64,000 nucleotides of DNA from Bacteroidota bacterium (GTDB taxonomy: Bacteria > Bacteroidota > Bacteroidia > Chitinophagales > Chitinophagaceae). The notes below the pieces were generated by a model that had not been told where the DNA came from, did no database searches, and worked only from the letters and a program-made list of their open reading frames with translations. Each line of letters opens with the position of its first letter. The first letter of the stretch is position 1. A program made the translations under genes and the position numbers. This document shows, one piece after another, positions 1 to 9,203 of the stretch. The stretch covers positions 62,001 to 126,000 of the forward strand of contig JAGWRO010000040.1 in assembly GCA_028876495.1 (NCBI GenBank), read 5' to 3'.

Positions 1-28
1 GTAATGTACAGTAGTTATTTTATTACAT

Positions 29-62
29 AAAAAAAGCGATAGATCTACTATCGCTTTTTTTA
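29..62. terminator. Bidirectional intrinsic terminator
   Basis: An 8-bp perfect stem (AGCGATAG at 35-42 with CTATCGCT at 48-55) closes a 5-base loop. An A run lies on the left and a T run on the right, so it can stop transcription from either side. It lies about 200 bases past the response regulator's stop on the minus strand and may also serve a plus-strand gene left of the window. Confidence 0.8.
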
Positions 63-267
63 TTTCAGAGGTTACCAACGGCACAATCATTTTGGCGTCA
101 GGTTTGATTATCAGTCATAAAGCAATCATGGATAGAATGGATTTTTTTATGATTGCATTATCTGATAACTCGGGTAAAAGTAGAGTAGGCGTTTAATAAC
201 TTTTGTAGTAATTAAACTAATTGATAGTAGAAAAAAAACGACGGTAAAATTAAATTACAGTAAAATT

Positions 268-909
268 TTATGATGTAAGAATCACATTGTGGGCTTTTGC
301 GAGATTGGTAAGATCAATAACGTTGTGGCAGTGCAGCTTTTCAAATATTCTTGCTTTGTGAGTGCCTACTGTTGAGGTATGAACGTTTAGCTTTTTGGAT
401 ATTTCGGCAACAGAATCTCCCTGTGCCAAATGCTGTACAATTTCAAATTCCCGGGTTGATAATTTGTCAAAAGGATTTTCTGACTCGTTTTTTGAATGCA
501 AATCGTATAAAATCTTTTGGGCGAGTTCCGGGCTTACATAAGTCTTATTATTTAAAACTGTAGTGATAGCTTTTTCAATTTCATTGTTGGGAGCATCTTT
601 TCTTATATAACCCATTGCGCCCATTTTCAAATATCTTTTGGCATAAACTTCTTCTGCATTCATACTAAACATGATGACCTTTATCGAAGGGTTAAACGTA
701 AGAATTGTCTGCAAGGTTCCGAATGAATCAGTGTTAGGCATGTTGACATCCATCACCACCAGGTCATAATTTTTCTGTTTTATTTTTATTAATGCAGAAT
801 CACCGTCTTGAGCTTCATCAATAATAGAATGTGCAAGAAAATCATGGATTAATAATTTCAATCCGGTTCTCACTATCGAATGATCATCAACAAGTAAAAT
901 ATTAGGCAT
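268..909 (-). CDS. LuxR/NarL-family two-component response regulator
   Basis: A 213-residue DNA-binding response regulator. The N-terminal receiver has the acidic pair Asp8-Asp9, the phospho-acceptor Asp54 in the MDVNMP motif and the conserved Lys104. The C-terminal LuxR-type helix-turn-helix (about residues 145-205) starts with LSTREFEIVQ and contains VHTSTVGTHK, the usual recognition-helix region. All phosphorylation residues are present, so it should respond to a sensor kinase. No kinase lies beside it; the nearest in the window is the hybrid protein at 17716-19155, and a pairing is only a guess. Its targets cannot be read from sequence. Family assignment is firm. Confidence 0.92.
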   Translation of the reverse strand: MPNILLVDDHSIVRTGLKLLIHDFLAHSIIDEAQDGDSALIKIKQKNYDLVVMDVNMPNTDSFGTLQTILTFNPSIKVIMFSMNAEEVYAKRYLKMGAMGYIRKDAPNNEIEKAITTVLNNKTYVSPELAQKILYDLHSKNESENPFDKLSTREFEIVQHLAQGDSVAEISKKLNVHTSTVGTHKARIFEKLHCHNVIDLTNLAKAHNVILTS

Positions 910-1122
910 ATATTGTTTTTACTTTCTAAAAGGCGGTCGAAATTCAAATGTAAAATATTATTTTTTTTCCACTTGAACTTCTTTCAAAATAATCATACAA
1001 ATTACACCATAATGTTCGTTTATGCATTACCGTTTTTAGATTTTTATCCCGGAAAAGGTCATAAGCTCCTTTTCAATTTTTTTCTTTAACATGGCATTAA
1101 TCTTGAACAATATAGTATTACC

Positions 1123-1154
1123 TTGAAATCTTCGTTTCTTTGGTAATAATTTTG
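1123..1154 (+). promoter_or_regulatory. Probable promoter of lon
   Basis: TTG at 1123-1125 is followed after 21 bases by TAATTTTG at 1147-1154, an exact match to the Bacteroidetes -7 box TAnnTTTG. The lon start codon is 26 bases downstream. No heat-shock operator is evident. Confidence 0.6.
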
Positions 1155-1179
1155 ACAGATTGACAAGTGAAAAATATAT

Positions 1180-3579
1180 ATGAATAATAACTTTTTTTTG
1201 AATGGGCCTGAAGATGAAATGGAATTTATGCCCATGATTCCTTTGCATGAAGACAATGATGGAAATGATGAACAGGTGATTCCTGCTGACTTACCGCTAC
1301 TTCCTTTGAGAAATACAGTCCTTTTTCCAGGAGTCGTAATTCCGATTACTGTCGGCCGTGACAAGAGCATAAAAGCTGTAAATGATGCTTACAAGGCTGA
1401 CAAATTGGTAGGCGTAGTCTCACAAAAAGACAGCCAGGTAGAAGAACCGGCTGCAAGTGATTTGGTAAATGTAGGAACAGTTGCGAAAATTCTGAAATTG
1501 ATTAAAATGCCTGATGGAGGAACTACTGTGATCATCCAGGGTAAAAAGCGATTTAAAATTGACGAGATCACATCAGAAGATCCTTATTTTAAGGCTAAAA
1601 TAACGGTTCTTACAGATGATGAATTGAAAGAGGATACAGATTTTGACGCGATGGTGGGTTCTATAAAAGAATTGTCAGGACAAATTATACAACTCTCGCC
1701 AAATATGCCTTCTGAGGCAACTATTATTTTAAAGAATATTGAAAACCCTTCTTTTTTAATTCATTTTGTAAGTAGCAATCTCAACAGCAATATTCTTGAA
1801 AAGCAAAAGCTGTTGGAAATTCAGAATATTAAAGAAAGGGCTGAAGTGTTGCTGAATTTATTGCAAACAGAATTGCAATATGCAGAGTTAAAAAATAAGG
1901 TAACGAACAAAACCCGCGCTGAACTTGACAAACAACAGAAAGATTATTTTTTGCAGCAACAATTAAAAGCGATCAAAGAAGAGTTGGGGGGCGATAATGT
2001 TGCTGAGGTAAAAGAAATGCAGAAAAAGGCTGAAACAAAAAAATGGCCTGCGACTGCAAAAGATATGTTCAACAAAGGAATAGAAAAATTGGAGCGAATG
2101 CATCCTTCTACTCCGGATTATTCTGTTGTGTATAATCACCTGGACCTCATGTTGGATTTGCCCTGGGAAGATTATACAAAAGACCAGTACGATTTTAAAA
2201 AAGCTAAAAAAATACTTGATAACGATCATTATGGGATGGAAAAAATTAAACAAAGAATTTTAGAATATCTCGCCGTGCTAAAATTAAAGGGTGATATGAA
2301 AAGCCCGATTCTTTGCTTTATAGGCCCTCCGGGAATTGGTAAAACATCACTCGGTAAAAGTATTGCTAATGCTATTAACCGAAAATATGTGCGGGTAAGT
2401 CTTGGTGGCCTTCATGATGAAAGTGAAATTCGTGGCCACCGAAAAACCTATATTGGTGCTATGCCCGGAAGAATTTTGCAATCCATAAGAAAAGTAAAAT
2501 CTTCAAATCCTGTAATGATATTGGATGAAATTGATAAAGTAGGAACCGATTTTCGAGGCGATCCTTCTTCTGCTTTACTGGAAGTTTTGGATCCGGAGCA
2601 AAACAATAATTTTTACGATAATTATTTGGAACTGGAATACGATCTCAGCAAGGTTTTGTTTATTGCAACGGCAAATAATTTGCAAAACATTCAACCTGCA
2701 CTGCGCGACCGCCTGGAGATTATAGATTTGAGCGGTTATGCTATTGAAGAAAAAATTGAAATTGCAAAAAGGCACCTGTTGCCAAAGCAAAAAGAGGCGC
2801 ATGGATTAAAAGGTGTTTCTTTTAAAATTAGCGATGCAGTATTAGAAAAAATCATTGCAGATTTTACAAGAGAAAGCGGGGTGCGCGAACTTGACAGACA
2901 GTTGGCAAGTGTGATGCGTAAACTGGCGAGGGAATATGCAGAAAAGGGTAAATTAAAACCTACGGTTAGTTTGAATGATGTTGAAAAAATTCTTGGCAGA
3001 TCGAAGTACAGTAATGAAATATATAAGTCTGCAAATATGGCCGGTGTAGCAGTGGGCCTTGCCTGGACGTATGTGGGAGGTGATATTTTATTTATTGAAT
3101 CCACGACAAGCGATAATGGTAAGGGCGATTTAAAACTTACCGGAAATTTGGGCAATGTGATGAAAGAAAGCGCTTCAACTGCATTGAGTTATCTTCAGTC
3201 GAATGCAAAAAAGTATGGAATTGACCCGGAAATATTCTACAAAAAAAACGTACATATTCATGTACCCGAAGGTGGGGTTCCCAAAGATGGCCCCAGTGCA
3301 GGGATTACAATGATGACAGCGTTGGCTTCTTCTTTTACAAAGCGAAGAGTGAAACCGTATCTTGCGATGACTGGCGAAATTACTTTGCGCGGACAGGTGC
3401 TTCCGGTTGGTGGTATCAAAGAAAAGGTACTTGCTGCAAAAAGATCAGGCATTCGTGAGATTATCATGAGCGCTGAAAATGAAAAAGACGTTCATGATAT
3501 CAACCCTAATTATATCAAGGGTTTGAAAATCCATTATGTAAAAACAATGCAACAAGTGCTGGACCTGGCATTAACCTAA
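1180..3579 (+). CDS. lon: ATP-dependent protease La (Lon)
   Basis: Lon is a cytosolic AAA+ serine protease that degrades misfolded and regulatory proteins. The 799-residue protein has the LonN substrate-binding domain (about residues 40-235, from LPLLPLRNTVLFPG), a coiled region, the AAA+ module with Walker A GPPGIGKTS near residue 382 and Walker B ILDEIDKVG, and the C-terminal protease domain. The catalytic Ser706 sits in PKDGPSAG, and the partner Lys is near residue 749 in GGIKEKV. Length matches family norms. It is monocistronic, with its own promoter upstream and a strong terminator 24 bases after the stop. The ATG start leaves an Asn/Phe-rich, acidic N-terminal extension before the LonN domain. 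Confidence 0.98.
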   Translation: MNNNFFLNGPEDEMEFMPMIPLHEDNDGNDEQVIPADLPLLPLRNTVLFPGVVIPITVGRDKSIKAVNDAYKADKLVGVVSQKDSQVEEPAASDLVNVGTVAKILKLIKMPDGGTTVIIQGKKRFKIDEITSEDPYFKAKITVLTDDELKEDTDFDAMVGSIKELSGQIIQLSPNMPSEATIILKNIENPSFLIHFVSSNLNSNILEKQKLLEIQNIKERAEVLLNLLQTELQYAELKNKVTNKTRAELDKQQKDYFLQQQLKAIKEELGGDNVAEVKEMQKKAETKKWPATAKDMFNKGIEKLERMHPSTPDYSVVYNHLDLMLDLPWEDYTKDQYDFKKAKKILDNDHYGMEKIKQRILEYLAVLKLKGDMKSPILCFIGPPGIGKTSLGKSIANAINRKYVRVSLGGLHDESEIRGHRKTYIGAMPGRILQSIRKVKSSNPVMILDEIDKVGTDFRGDPSSALLEVLDPEQNNNFYDNYLELEYDLSKVLFIATANNLQNIQPALRDRLEIIDLSGYAIEEKIEIAKRHLLPKQKEAHGLKGVSFKISDAVLEKIIADFTRESGVRELDRQLASVMRKLAREYAEKGKLKPTVSLNDVEKILGRSKYSNEIYKSANMAGVAVGLAWTYVGGDILFIESTTSDNGKGDLKLTGNLGNVMKESASTALSYLQSNAKKYGIDPEIFYKKNVHIHVPEGGVPKDGPSAGITMMTALASSFTKRRVKPYLAMTGEITLRGQVLPVGGIKEKVLAAKRSGIREIIMSAENEKDVHDINPNYIKGLKIHYVKTMQQVLDLALT

Positions 3580-3602
3580 AGATCAAAGAATGTGAAAACA
3601 TA

Positions 3603-3632
3603 AACCAACTCTCCGCAGTTGGTTTTTTTTTG
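3603..3632 (+). terminator. Intrinsic terminator of lon
   Basis: The stem AACCAACT (3603-3610) and AGTTGGTT (3617-3624) encloses the loop CTCCGC and is followed by a T run. Confidence 0.85.
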
Positions 3633-3636
3633 GCAT

Positions 3637-3669
3637 CAGTAAACCAACAAATATTTTGAATTTTTAATT
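3637..3669 (-). repeat. 33-bp intergenic element, copy 1
   Basis: Read on the minus strand it starts AATTAAAAATT and ends GGTTTACTG, 33 bases in all. It lies directly after the lon terminator and before the fucose operon. See the finding on the dispersed element. Confidence 0.65.
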
Positions 3670-3785
3670 TAATAAAACGTCAGAGACAATAAATGGCTTA
3701 AGATGATTTATGAGAAAGATAATTTCCGATTTCTTTTTTATTAATAATGACTTAATTTGTACTTCATTTAATTATAACGTATAAA

Positions 3786-4118
3786 ATGAGATATTGCTTT
3801 GCGCTTGATTTAAAAGATGATGAAACATTGATTCATGAATATGAAAAATTTCATCAAAATGTATGGCCTGAAATTATTAATTCTATTAAAGATGCCGGAA
3901 TTACCAATATGGAAATTTACCGGGTTTCCAATCGTCTTTTTATGATCATGGAAACCGATGAAAACTTTTCTTTTGAAAGAAAAAATGCAATGGATAATGC
4001 CAATCCAAAAGTTCAGGAGTGGGAAGTGTTGATGTGGAAATACCAACAAGCGCTTCCTGCAGCAAAACCCGGAGAAAAATGGATGTTAATGAACAAAATC
4101 TTAGATCTTAATAAATAA
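3786..4118 (+). CDS. L-fucose/L-rhamnose mutarotase family protein (first gene of fucose operon)
   Basis: A 110-residue protein of the RhaM/DUF718 ferredoxin-like fold family, which interconverts the alpha and beta anomers of 6-deoxyhexoses. Family features are the opening RYCFALDLKDD, the EYEKFHQNVWPEI segment with the catalytic-type His and Trp, and the METDENF strand. Position at the head of a fucose operon, three bases before the fucP start, argues for L-fucose rather than L-rhamnose as substrate; that is inference. An anomer exchanger fits a pathway whose first dehydrogenase may accept only one ring form. No strong promoter consensus is visible, though CTTAATTTG near 3751 is close to a -7 box. 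Confidence 0.88.
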   Translation: MRYCFALDLKDDETLIHEYEKFHQNVWPEIINSIKDAGITNMEIYRVSNRLFMIMETDENFSFERKNAMDNANPKVQEWEVLMWKYQQALPAAKPGEKWMLMNKILDLNK

Positions 4119-4121
4119 ACA

Positions 4122-5378
4122 ATGGCCATTACTACTATTACTCCGGTTACTTCAGTGTCATCCGGAAGCCCCAAAAACAACTATGTATTTCCCTTGATAT
4201 TAGTTACTTCCTTGTTTTTTTTATGGGGATTGGCTTATGGCCTTCTTGATGTATCGAATAAACATTTCCAGGAAACGTTGCATATTGATAAGGCGCGGTC
4301 AACCTTGTTGCAAATGTCTTATTTCGGCGCTTATTTTCTGATCGCTTTGCCCGCGGGAATTTTCATGAACCGCTTTGGTTACAAAAAAGGAATTATTACC
4401 GGCCTGCTTTTATACGCTACCGGCGCTTTCCTTTTTTACCCTTCTGCCCAAATTTCAAGTTTTAATTTCTTTTTATTGTCGACATTTGTTCTTGCTTCCG
4501 GACTCGCATTTCTTGAAACTGCTTCCAACCCATATGTTACTGTTTTGGGAGATCCAAAAACTTCTGAATTCAGGTTAAATCTTGCACAGAGTTTTAATGG
4601 TGTCGGATCTCTTATAGGCCCTATTATTGCAGCGAATGTTTTCTTTGCCGGTTCTACAGATGTTACCTCGCAACTGGATTCTGTAAAAATAGTTTATCTC
4701 GTTATCGGAGTGGTTGTATTAACGGTGGCGATTATTTTTTGGAAAACGCCTTTGCCTGAAATTAAGGAAGATAAAATGGTTAAAGACGTAGAGCAAATTA
4801 AGAAACCGTTATTTAAACATCCTCACTTTACAGGTGCAATTCTCGCGCAGTTTTTTTATGTGGCGGCCCAGGTAGGAATTGCCGCTTTGTTTTTGAATTA
4901 TTGTACAGAGAATAATAAAACGATTAGCAATGCCGACGGGGCTTACTTGCTTTCTGTGAGTTTATTGTTATTTACAATGGGCCGTTTTGCCGGTACCGCA
5001 CTGATGAAAAAATTCGCCCCTAATATTTTATTGTTTCTTTTCGCCCTGGTAAATATCCTCCTTTGCATTTTGGTAATATTAAACAAAGGCTGGTTATCGG
5101 TATATTCACTCATGACGGTTTTCTTTTTTGAATCTATCATGTTTCCCACCATCTTTGCATTAGGGGTAAAAGATTTAGGACATCATACCAAAAAAGCGTC
5201 ATCATTTATTATCATGTCTATTGTGGGCGGGGCGATAATGCCTTATTTGATGGGACTTGCAGCAGAAAAATATTCAACTGCTGTTTCCTATTTTATTCCT
5301 GCTATTTGTTTTGTTGTAGTTGCATGGTATGGATGGAGCGGCTATAAAATTAATTCAACCAATCAACCAATAGCTTAA
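4122..5378 (+). CDS. fucP: L-fucose:H+ symporter, FucP-type MFS permease
   Basis: A 418-residue inner-membrane sugar/proton symporter of the FucP branch of the major facilitator superfamily, with about twelve hydrophobic segments. Diagnostic motifs are the first helix with Asp43 (WGLAYGLLDVSNKHFQ), the FGAYFLIALPAG segment, and GLAFLETASNPYVTVLG, which carries the Glu corresponding to the proton-coupling Glu of E. coli FucP. It follows the mutarotase by 3 bases and precedes an SDR gene by 3 bases, so all three are surely co-transcribed. FucP-like proteins can also carry other sugars, but the neighbouring GH29 fucosidase supports fucose. Confidence 0.92.
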   Translation: MAITTITPVTSVSSGSPKNNYVFPLILVTSLFFLWGLAYGLLDVSNKHFQETLHIDKARSTLLQMSYFGAYFLIALPAGIFMNRFGYKKGIITGLLLYATGAFLFYPSAQISSFNFFLLSTFVLASGLAFLETASNPYVTVLGDPKTSEFRLNLAQSFNGVGSLIGPIIAANVFFAGSTDVTSQLDSVKIVYLVIGVVVLTVAIIFWKTPLPEIKEDKMVKDVEQIKKPLFKHPHFTGAILAQFFYVAAQVGIAALFLNYCTENNKTISNADGAYLLSVSLLLFTMGRFAGTALMKKFAPNILLFLFALVNILLCILVILNKGWLSVYSLMTVFFFESIMFPTIFALGVKDLGHHTKKASSFIIMSIVGGAIMPYLMGLAAEKYSTAVSYFIPAICFVVVAWYGWSGYKINSTNQPIA

Positions 5379-5381
5379 ACA

Positions 5382-6146
5382 ATGTTTTCATTAAAAAATA
5401 AGAAAGCTGTCATAACAGGCGCCGGTAGCGGAATTGGAAAAGCTATTGCGATTCTGTTTGCAAAGCAACAAACTGAAGTTCACGTCATTGACTTAAGTGA
5501 TGAAAATGCGCAATCAACAGTAAGCGAAATTAATTCAACCCAGGGCAAAGTTTTTTCCTATGCATGCAACGTAGCGAATCAAAAGGAAGTGATTTCAACT
5601 TTTAAAAAAATAGGTGCTCATGATATTTTAATTAATAACGCCGGTATTGCACACATCGGGAAAGCTGATACCACTTCTGAAGAAGACTTTGACCGGGTAA
5701 TCAATGTAAATGTAAAAGGCGTTTATAATTGTCTTTACGCTTCTCTTCCGTTAATGAAAAAAAATGGAGGCGGAACTATAATAAACATGGCTTCAGTTGC
5801 CGCGTGGTGCGGCCTTGACGACAGGTTTGTTTATTCAACTGCCAAAGGCGCTGTTGCAGCGATGACCTTATCGGTTGCCAAAGATTATATTCATGATAAT
5901 ATAAGATGTAATTCTATTTCTCCCGGAAGGGTGCATACTCCTTTTGTGGATGGTTTTCTCAAAAAAAATTATCCCGGCAAAGAGAAAGAAATGTTTGAAA
6001 AATTATCTGCAACACAACCGATCGGACGAATGGCAAAGCCGGAAGAAGTTGCAGCCTTAGCCTTATATTTATGCAGTGATGAAGCTTCCTTCATTACCGG
6101 AACAGATTACCCGATTGATGGCGGATTTTTAACTTTAAATACTTAA
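5382..6146 (+). CDS. SDR-family dehydrogenase of the fucose pathway (probable 2-keto-3-deoxy-L-fuconate or L-fucose dehydrogenase)
   Basis: A classical short-chain dehydrogenase of 254 residues. The nucleotide-binding motif TGAGSGIG is at 12-19, Asp37 after the second strand suggests NAD+ over NADP+, NNAG is at 85-88, and the catalytic triad is complete (Ser138, Tyr151, Lys155 in YSTAK). The C-terminal GTDYPIDGG is typical. In the non-phosphorylating fucose route two NAD(P)-dependent steps are needed: oxidation of L-fucose to the lactone and of 2-keto-3-deoxy-L-fuconate to the 2,4-diketo acid. This operon has exactly two SDR genes. I favour the keto-deoxy acid step here because the other SDR (9204-9974) resembles proteins annotated as fucose dehydrogenase, but the assignment could be reversed. 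Confidence 0.85.
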   Translation: MFSLKNKKAVITGAGSGIGKAIAILFAKQQTEVHVIDLSDENAQSTVSEINSTQGKVFSYACNVANQKEVISTFKKIGAHDILINNAGIAHIGKADTTSEEDFDRVINVNVKGVYNCLYASLPLMKKNGGGTIINMASVAAWCGLDDRFVYSTAKGAVAAMTLSVAKDYIHDNIRCNSISPGRVHTPFVDGFLKKNYPGKEKEMFEKLSATQPIGRMAKPEEVAALALYLCSDEASFITGTDYPIDGGFLTLNT

Positions 6147-6153
6147 ATTATCG

Positions 6154-6186
6154 AAATGAAAAACTTTTTTATTTGTTTGTTTACTG
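6154..6186 (+). repeat. 33-bp element-like sequence overlapping the GH29 start codon
   Basis: AAATGAAAAAC at 6154-6164, fifteen bases, then TTTACTG ending at 6186 give exactly the intergenic element's length and both ends. Here it includes the ATG and first ten codons of the fucosidase. It may be a true copy recruited into the coding start or chance in an AT-rich signal-peptide region. Confidence 0.35.
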
Positions 6187-7481
6187 TAATGATCATTACT
6201 AACAGTAATGCACAAACGTATTCTCCCACGCCGGCAAATCTTGAAGCGCGCAGCCATTTCCAGGATGCTAAATTTGGATTATTTATTCATTGGGGCGTGT
6301 TCAGCATATTGGGTGATGCCGAATGGGTAATGCAGAATGAAAACATTCATGTAAAAGATTATACACGGCTGATGCATTTTTTTAATCCTACTCAATTTGA
6401 TGCACATGCATGGGTGAGTATGGCAAAAAATGCAGGCATGAAATATATCACTCTAATTACAAGACACCATGATGGTTTCAGCATGTGGAATACCAAATAT
6501 TCTGATTTTAATATCATGAATACGCCGTATCATAAAGATGTAGTAAAGATGATTGTTGATGAGTGCCATAAACAGCACATGAAAATATTTTTGTATTATT
6601 CTTTGCTTGACTGGAGAAGAAATGATTATTCATATTGGACGGGAAGAACAGGGCAGGGCACAGGCCGCACGGTTCATGGAGATTGGAATCATTATATAAA
6701 ATTCATGGAAAATCAATTAACAGAATTGCTTACCAACTACGGTAAGATCGACGGTATTTGGTTTGATGGATATTGGGACCAGACAGCTCCTGAAGGTGCC
6801 AAGGACAGATCTCCAAAAGTGGATTGGCATTTACCGGAAATTTATGCGTTGATTCATAAACTTCAGCCAGCGTGTTTAATTGGCAACAATCATCACATGA
6901 CTCCTTTTCCGGGTGAAGATTTTCAAATGTTTGAAAAGGATTTGCCTGGGCAGAATAAATCGGGCCTCAGTTTCCAAAAACCTTCAGAGCAACTTCCCTT
7001 GGAAACGTGTGAAACCATGAACAATTCCTGGGGATTTAATATTAAAGATGACAATTACAAATCAGTTCCACAACTTATCCATTACATTGTAAATGCTGCA
7101 GGAAGAAATGGCAATTTTTTATTGAATGTCGGTCCTCAGCCTAATGGAATTATTCAACAGGAATTCAGGGATACTTTAAAGGAGGTTGGAAAATGGATGG
7201 CTAAATATGGCGCGAGTATTTACGGAACCCGTGGAAATATAATGCCGGCGCAGGATTGGGGCGTGGTTACTTCAAAAGATAAAACAATTTATGTTCATCT
7301 TTTGGATCCGTCAAAATCATCGGTGGTAATTGAAGGGGTTCCTGAAAAGATTAAAAGTTGCATAGTAATGGGAACGGATCACAAAGTAAAATTTGACCAA
7401 AACAATTCGCAGGTAACCCTTAACCTGGAAGGAGTTAGTAAAAACGACGTAGACACAATTATTCAAATTATATTGAAGTAA
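6156..7481 (+). CDS. Secreted alpha-L-fucosidase, GH29
   Basis: A 441-residue glycoside hydrolase family 29 enzyme that removes terminal alpha-L-fucose from glycans by a retaining mechanism. It begins with a signal peptide (MKNFFICLFTVMIITNSNAQ), so it acts in the periplasm or outside. The catalytic TIM barrel has the family opening FGLFIHWGVFSILG, the TRHHDGFSMW motif and IWFDGYWD, where Asp204 is the expected nucleophile. NAAGRNGNFLLNVGP is another strong family signature, and a short beta-sandwich follows to the C-terminus. It lies between the SDR and FAH-family genes, so released fucose feeds the same operon's importer. No SusC/SusD pair accompanies it. Confidence 0.96.
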   Translation: MKNFFICLFTVMIITNSNAQTYSPTPANLEARSHFQDAKFGLFIHWGVFSILGDAEWVMQNENIHVKDYTRLMHFFNPTQFDAHAWVSMAKNAGMKYITLITRHHDGFSMWNTKYSDFNIMNTPYHKDVVKMIVDECHKQHMKIFLYYSLLDWRRNDYSYWTGRTGQGTGRTVHGDWNHYIKFMENQLTELLTNYGKIDGIWFDGYWDQTAPEGAKDRSPKVDWHLPEIYALIHKLQPACLIGNNHHMTPFPGEDFQMFEKDLPGQNKSGLSFQKPSEQLPLETCETMNNSWGFNIKDDNYKSVPQLIHYIVNAAGRNGNFLLNVGPQPNGIIQQEFRDTLKEVGKWMAKYGASIYGTRGNIMPAQDWGVVTSKDKTIYVHLLDPSKSSVVIEGVPEKIKSCIVMGTDHKVKFDQNNSQVTLNLEGVSKNDVDTIIQIILK

Positions 7482-7496
7482 AAGCAAAAGGAAATT

Positions 7497-8342
7497 ATGA
7501 AACTGATTCGATTTGGAGAAGCAGGAAAAGAAAAACCTGGACTAATCATTAATGATAAAAGATATGATGTATCATCGGTTATCAAAGAATATGATGAAGA
7601 TTTTTTTGGAGGAGAAGGAATAAAACAACTGGAGGAAATTCCTTTAAATGGTTTACCGGAGGTTGATCAAACAGAAAGATTGGGTTGCCCGGTTTATAAA
7701 CCTTCAAAAATTATTTGTATAGGTCTCAATTATGCAAAACATGCAAAGGAAACCAATGCCAACGTTCCGAAAGAGCCCATTCTTTTTTTTAAAGCGACTA
7801 CCGCTGTTTCCGGTCCGGATGACGATATTATTATTCCTAAAAATTCTGTAAAGACTGATTGGGAAGTAGAGCTGGCTGTGGTTATAGGAAAGAGAGCTTC
7901 TTACATTGAAGAAAAGGAAGCAATGGATTATGTGGCTGGATATTGTTTACATAATGATGTGAGTGAACGGGAGTTTCAGTTGGAACATGGTGGCCAATGG
8001 GTAAAAGGAAAAAGCTGCGATACATTCGCTCCGCTTGGTCCATGGATCGCTACAAAAGATGAAATTAAAGATGTAAATAATTTGCGTTTATGGCTTACCG
8101 TTAATGGTAAAAAAATGCAGGATGGTAACACCGATGACCTGATCTTTAAAATTCCCCATTTGGTCTCTTATATAAGCCATTTTATGACCTTATTGCCAGG
8201 CGATATTATCTCTACCGGAACACCGGCAGGTGTTGGTCTTGGATTTAATCCACCTGTGTATTTAAAAGAAGGAGACATAGTTGAATTGGGAATTGATGGT
8301 TTGGGAACTCAAAGGCAAAACGTCGTAAATTGGTCAAAATAA
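7497..8342 (+). CDS. FAH-family hydrolase, probable 2,4-diketo-3-deoxy-L-fuconate hydrolase
   Basis: A cytosolic 281-residue member of the fumarylacetoacetate hydrolase superfamily, which cleaves C-C bonds in beta-diketo acids using a divalent metal. It has a short N-terminal domain and the FAH fold from about residue 70 (KIICIGLNYAKHAKET). Metal-binding acids lie in the KTDWEVELAVVIG region and in the HNDVSEREFQ segment; the C-terminal STGTPAGVGLG is conserved. In the known oxidative L-fucose and L-rhamnose pathways an FAH-type enzyme splits the diketo-deoxy acid to pyruvate and L-lactate, and operon context makes this the likely role. Related proteins act on other keto acids, so the exact substrate is inferred. 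Confidence 0.85.
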   Translation: MKLIRFGEAGKEKPGLIINDKRYDVSSVIKEYDEDFFGGEGIKQLEEIPLNGLPEVDQTERLGCPVYKPSKIICIGLNYAKHAKETNANVPKEPILFFKATTAVSGPDDDIIIPKNSVKTDWEVELAVVIGKRASYIEEKEAMDYVAGYCLHNDVSEREFQLEHGGQWVKGKSCDTFAPLGPWIATKDEIKDVNNLRLWLTVNGKKMQDGNTDDLIFKIPHLVSYISHFMTLLPGDIISTGTPAGVGLGFNPPVYLKEGDIVELGIDGLGTQRQNVVNWSK

Positions 8343-8348
8343 TTAGCG

Positions 8349-9176
8349 ATGATTGATGCACACGTTCATTTTTGGAAGTATAATAAAACAAGGGATGCCT
8401 GGATTACAGATGATATGAAAATCATTCAGCGGGATTTTCTGCCTGCCGATTTGCAACCAATTATTTCTGAAAATAATGTCGATGGTGTAATTGCTGTGCA
8501 GGCTGATCAGAGTGAGAATGAAACCAATTTTTTGCTTTCGGTTGCAAATGACAATAATTTCATAAAAGGAATTGTTGGATGGGTAGATCTGCAAAATGAA
8601 AATATCGAAAATAGGTTGCTTTACTATTCTCAATTCCCGATAATAAAAGGTTTCAGGCATATTGTACAGGCAGAACCAGCAGGCTTTTTGAAAAATAAAA
8701 AATTTCTGAATGGTGTGCAGGTTCTAAAAAAATATGACTTTACCTATGATGTGCTTATTTACGAAACTCAATTGAAGGAAGCTGTTGAATTTGTGAATTA
8801 CTTCCCGGCTCAAAAATTTATTATTGATCATGGTGCCAAACCGTCAATAAGGAACAAAAGTATAACAGAATGGAAAAAATGGATGACTGAAATTTCAAAA
8901 CGTAAAAACATTTTTTGTAAACTTTCAGGGTTGATAACGGAAGCGAAGTTGAATCAATGGGAAGAAAAAAATCTTTATCCATATCTTGATGTGATTTTTG
9001 AATCTTTTGGAATAGAAAGAATTGTATTTGGAAGTGACTGGCCGGTAATGCTTCTTAGCGGTAATTACAAAAAATGGAAAGAGTTGCTGGAAAATTATAT
9101 GGCTGGTTTTTCGTCCGAAGAAAAAGAAAAAGTATTTACGCAGAATGCCATTGATTTTTACAATCTAAACTTCTAA
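8349..9176 (+). CDS. Amidohydrolase-family lactonase, probable L-fuconolactonase
   Basis: A 275-residue COG3618-type amidohydrolase, a TIM-barrel hydrolase. The metal and active-site residues are visible: the HxH pair in DAHVHFW near the N-terminus, the His of GFRHIVQ, FIIDHGAKP, and the late Asp in FGSDWPV. Members next to fucose genes hydrolyse L-fucono-1,5-lactone to L-fuconate, the step after fucose dehydrogenase, and this position fits that. It starts 6 bases after the upstream stop. Whether the enzyme prefers fuconolactone over rhamnono- or galactonolactone cannot be told from sequence. Confidence 0.87.
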   Translation: MIDAHVHFWKYNKTRDAWITDDMKIIQRDFLPADLQPIISENNVDGVIAVQADQSENETNFLLSVANDNNFIKGIVGWVDLQNENIENRLLYYSQFPIIKGFRHIVQAEPAGFLKNKKFLNGVQVLKKYDFTYDVLIYETQLKEAVEFVNYFPAQKFIIDHGAKPSIRNKSITEWKKWMTEISKRKNIFCKLSGLITEAKLNQWEEKNLYPYLDVIFESFGIERIVFGSDWPVMLLSGNYKKWKELLENYMAGFSSEEKEKVFTQNAIDFYNLNF

Positions 9177-9203
9177 ACAATCTAAACCCTCTAAACGATA
9201 AAA

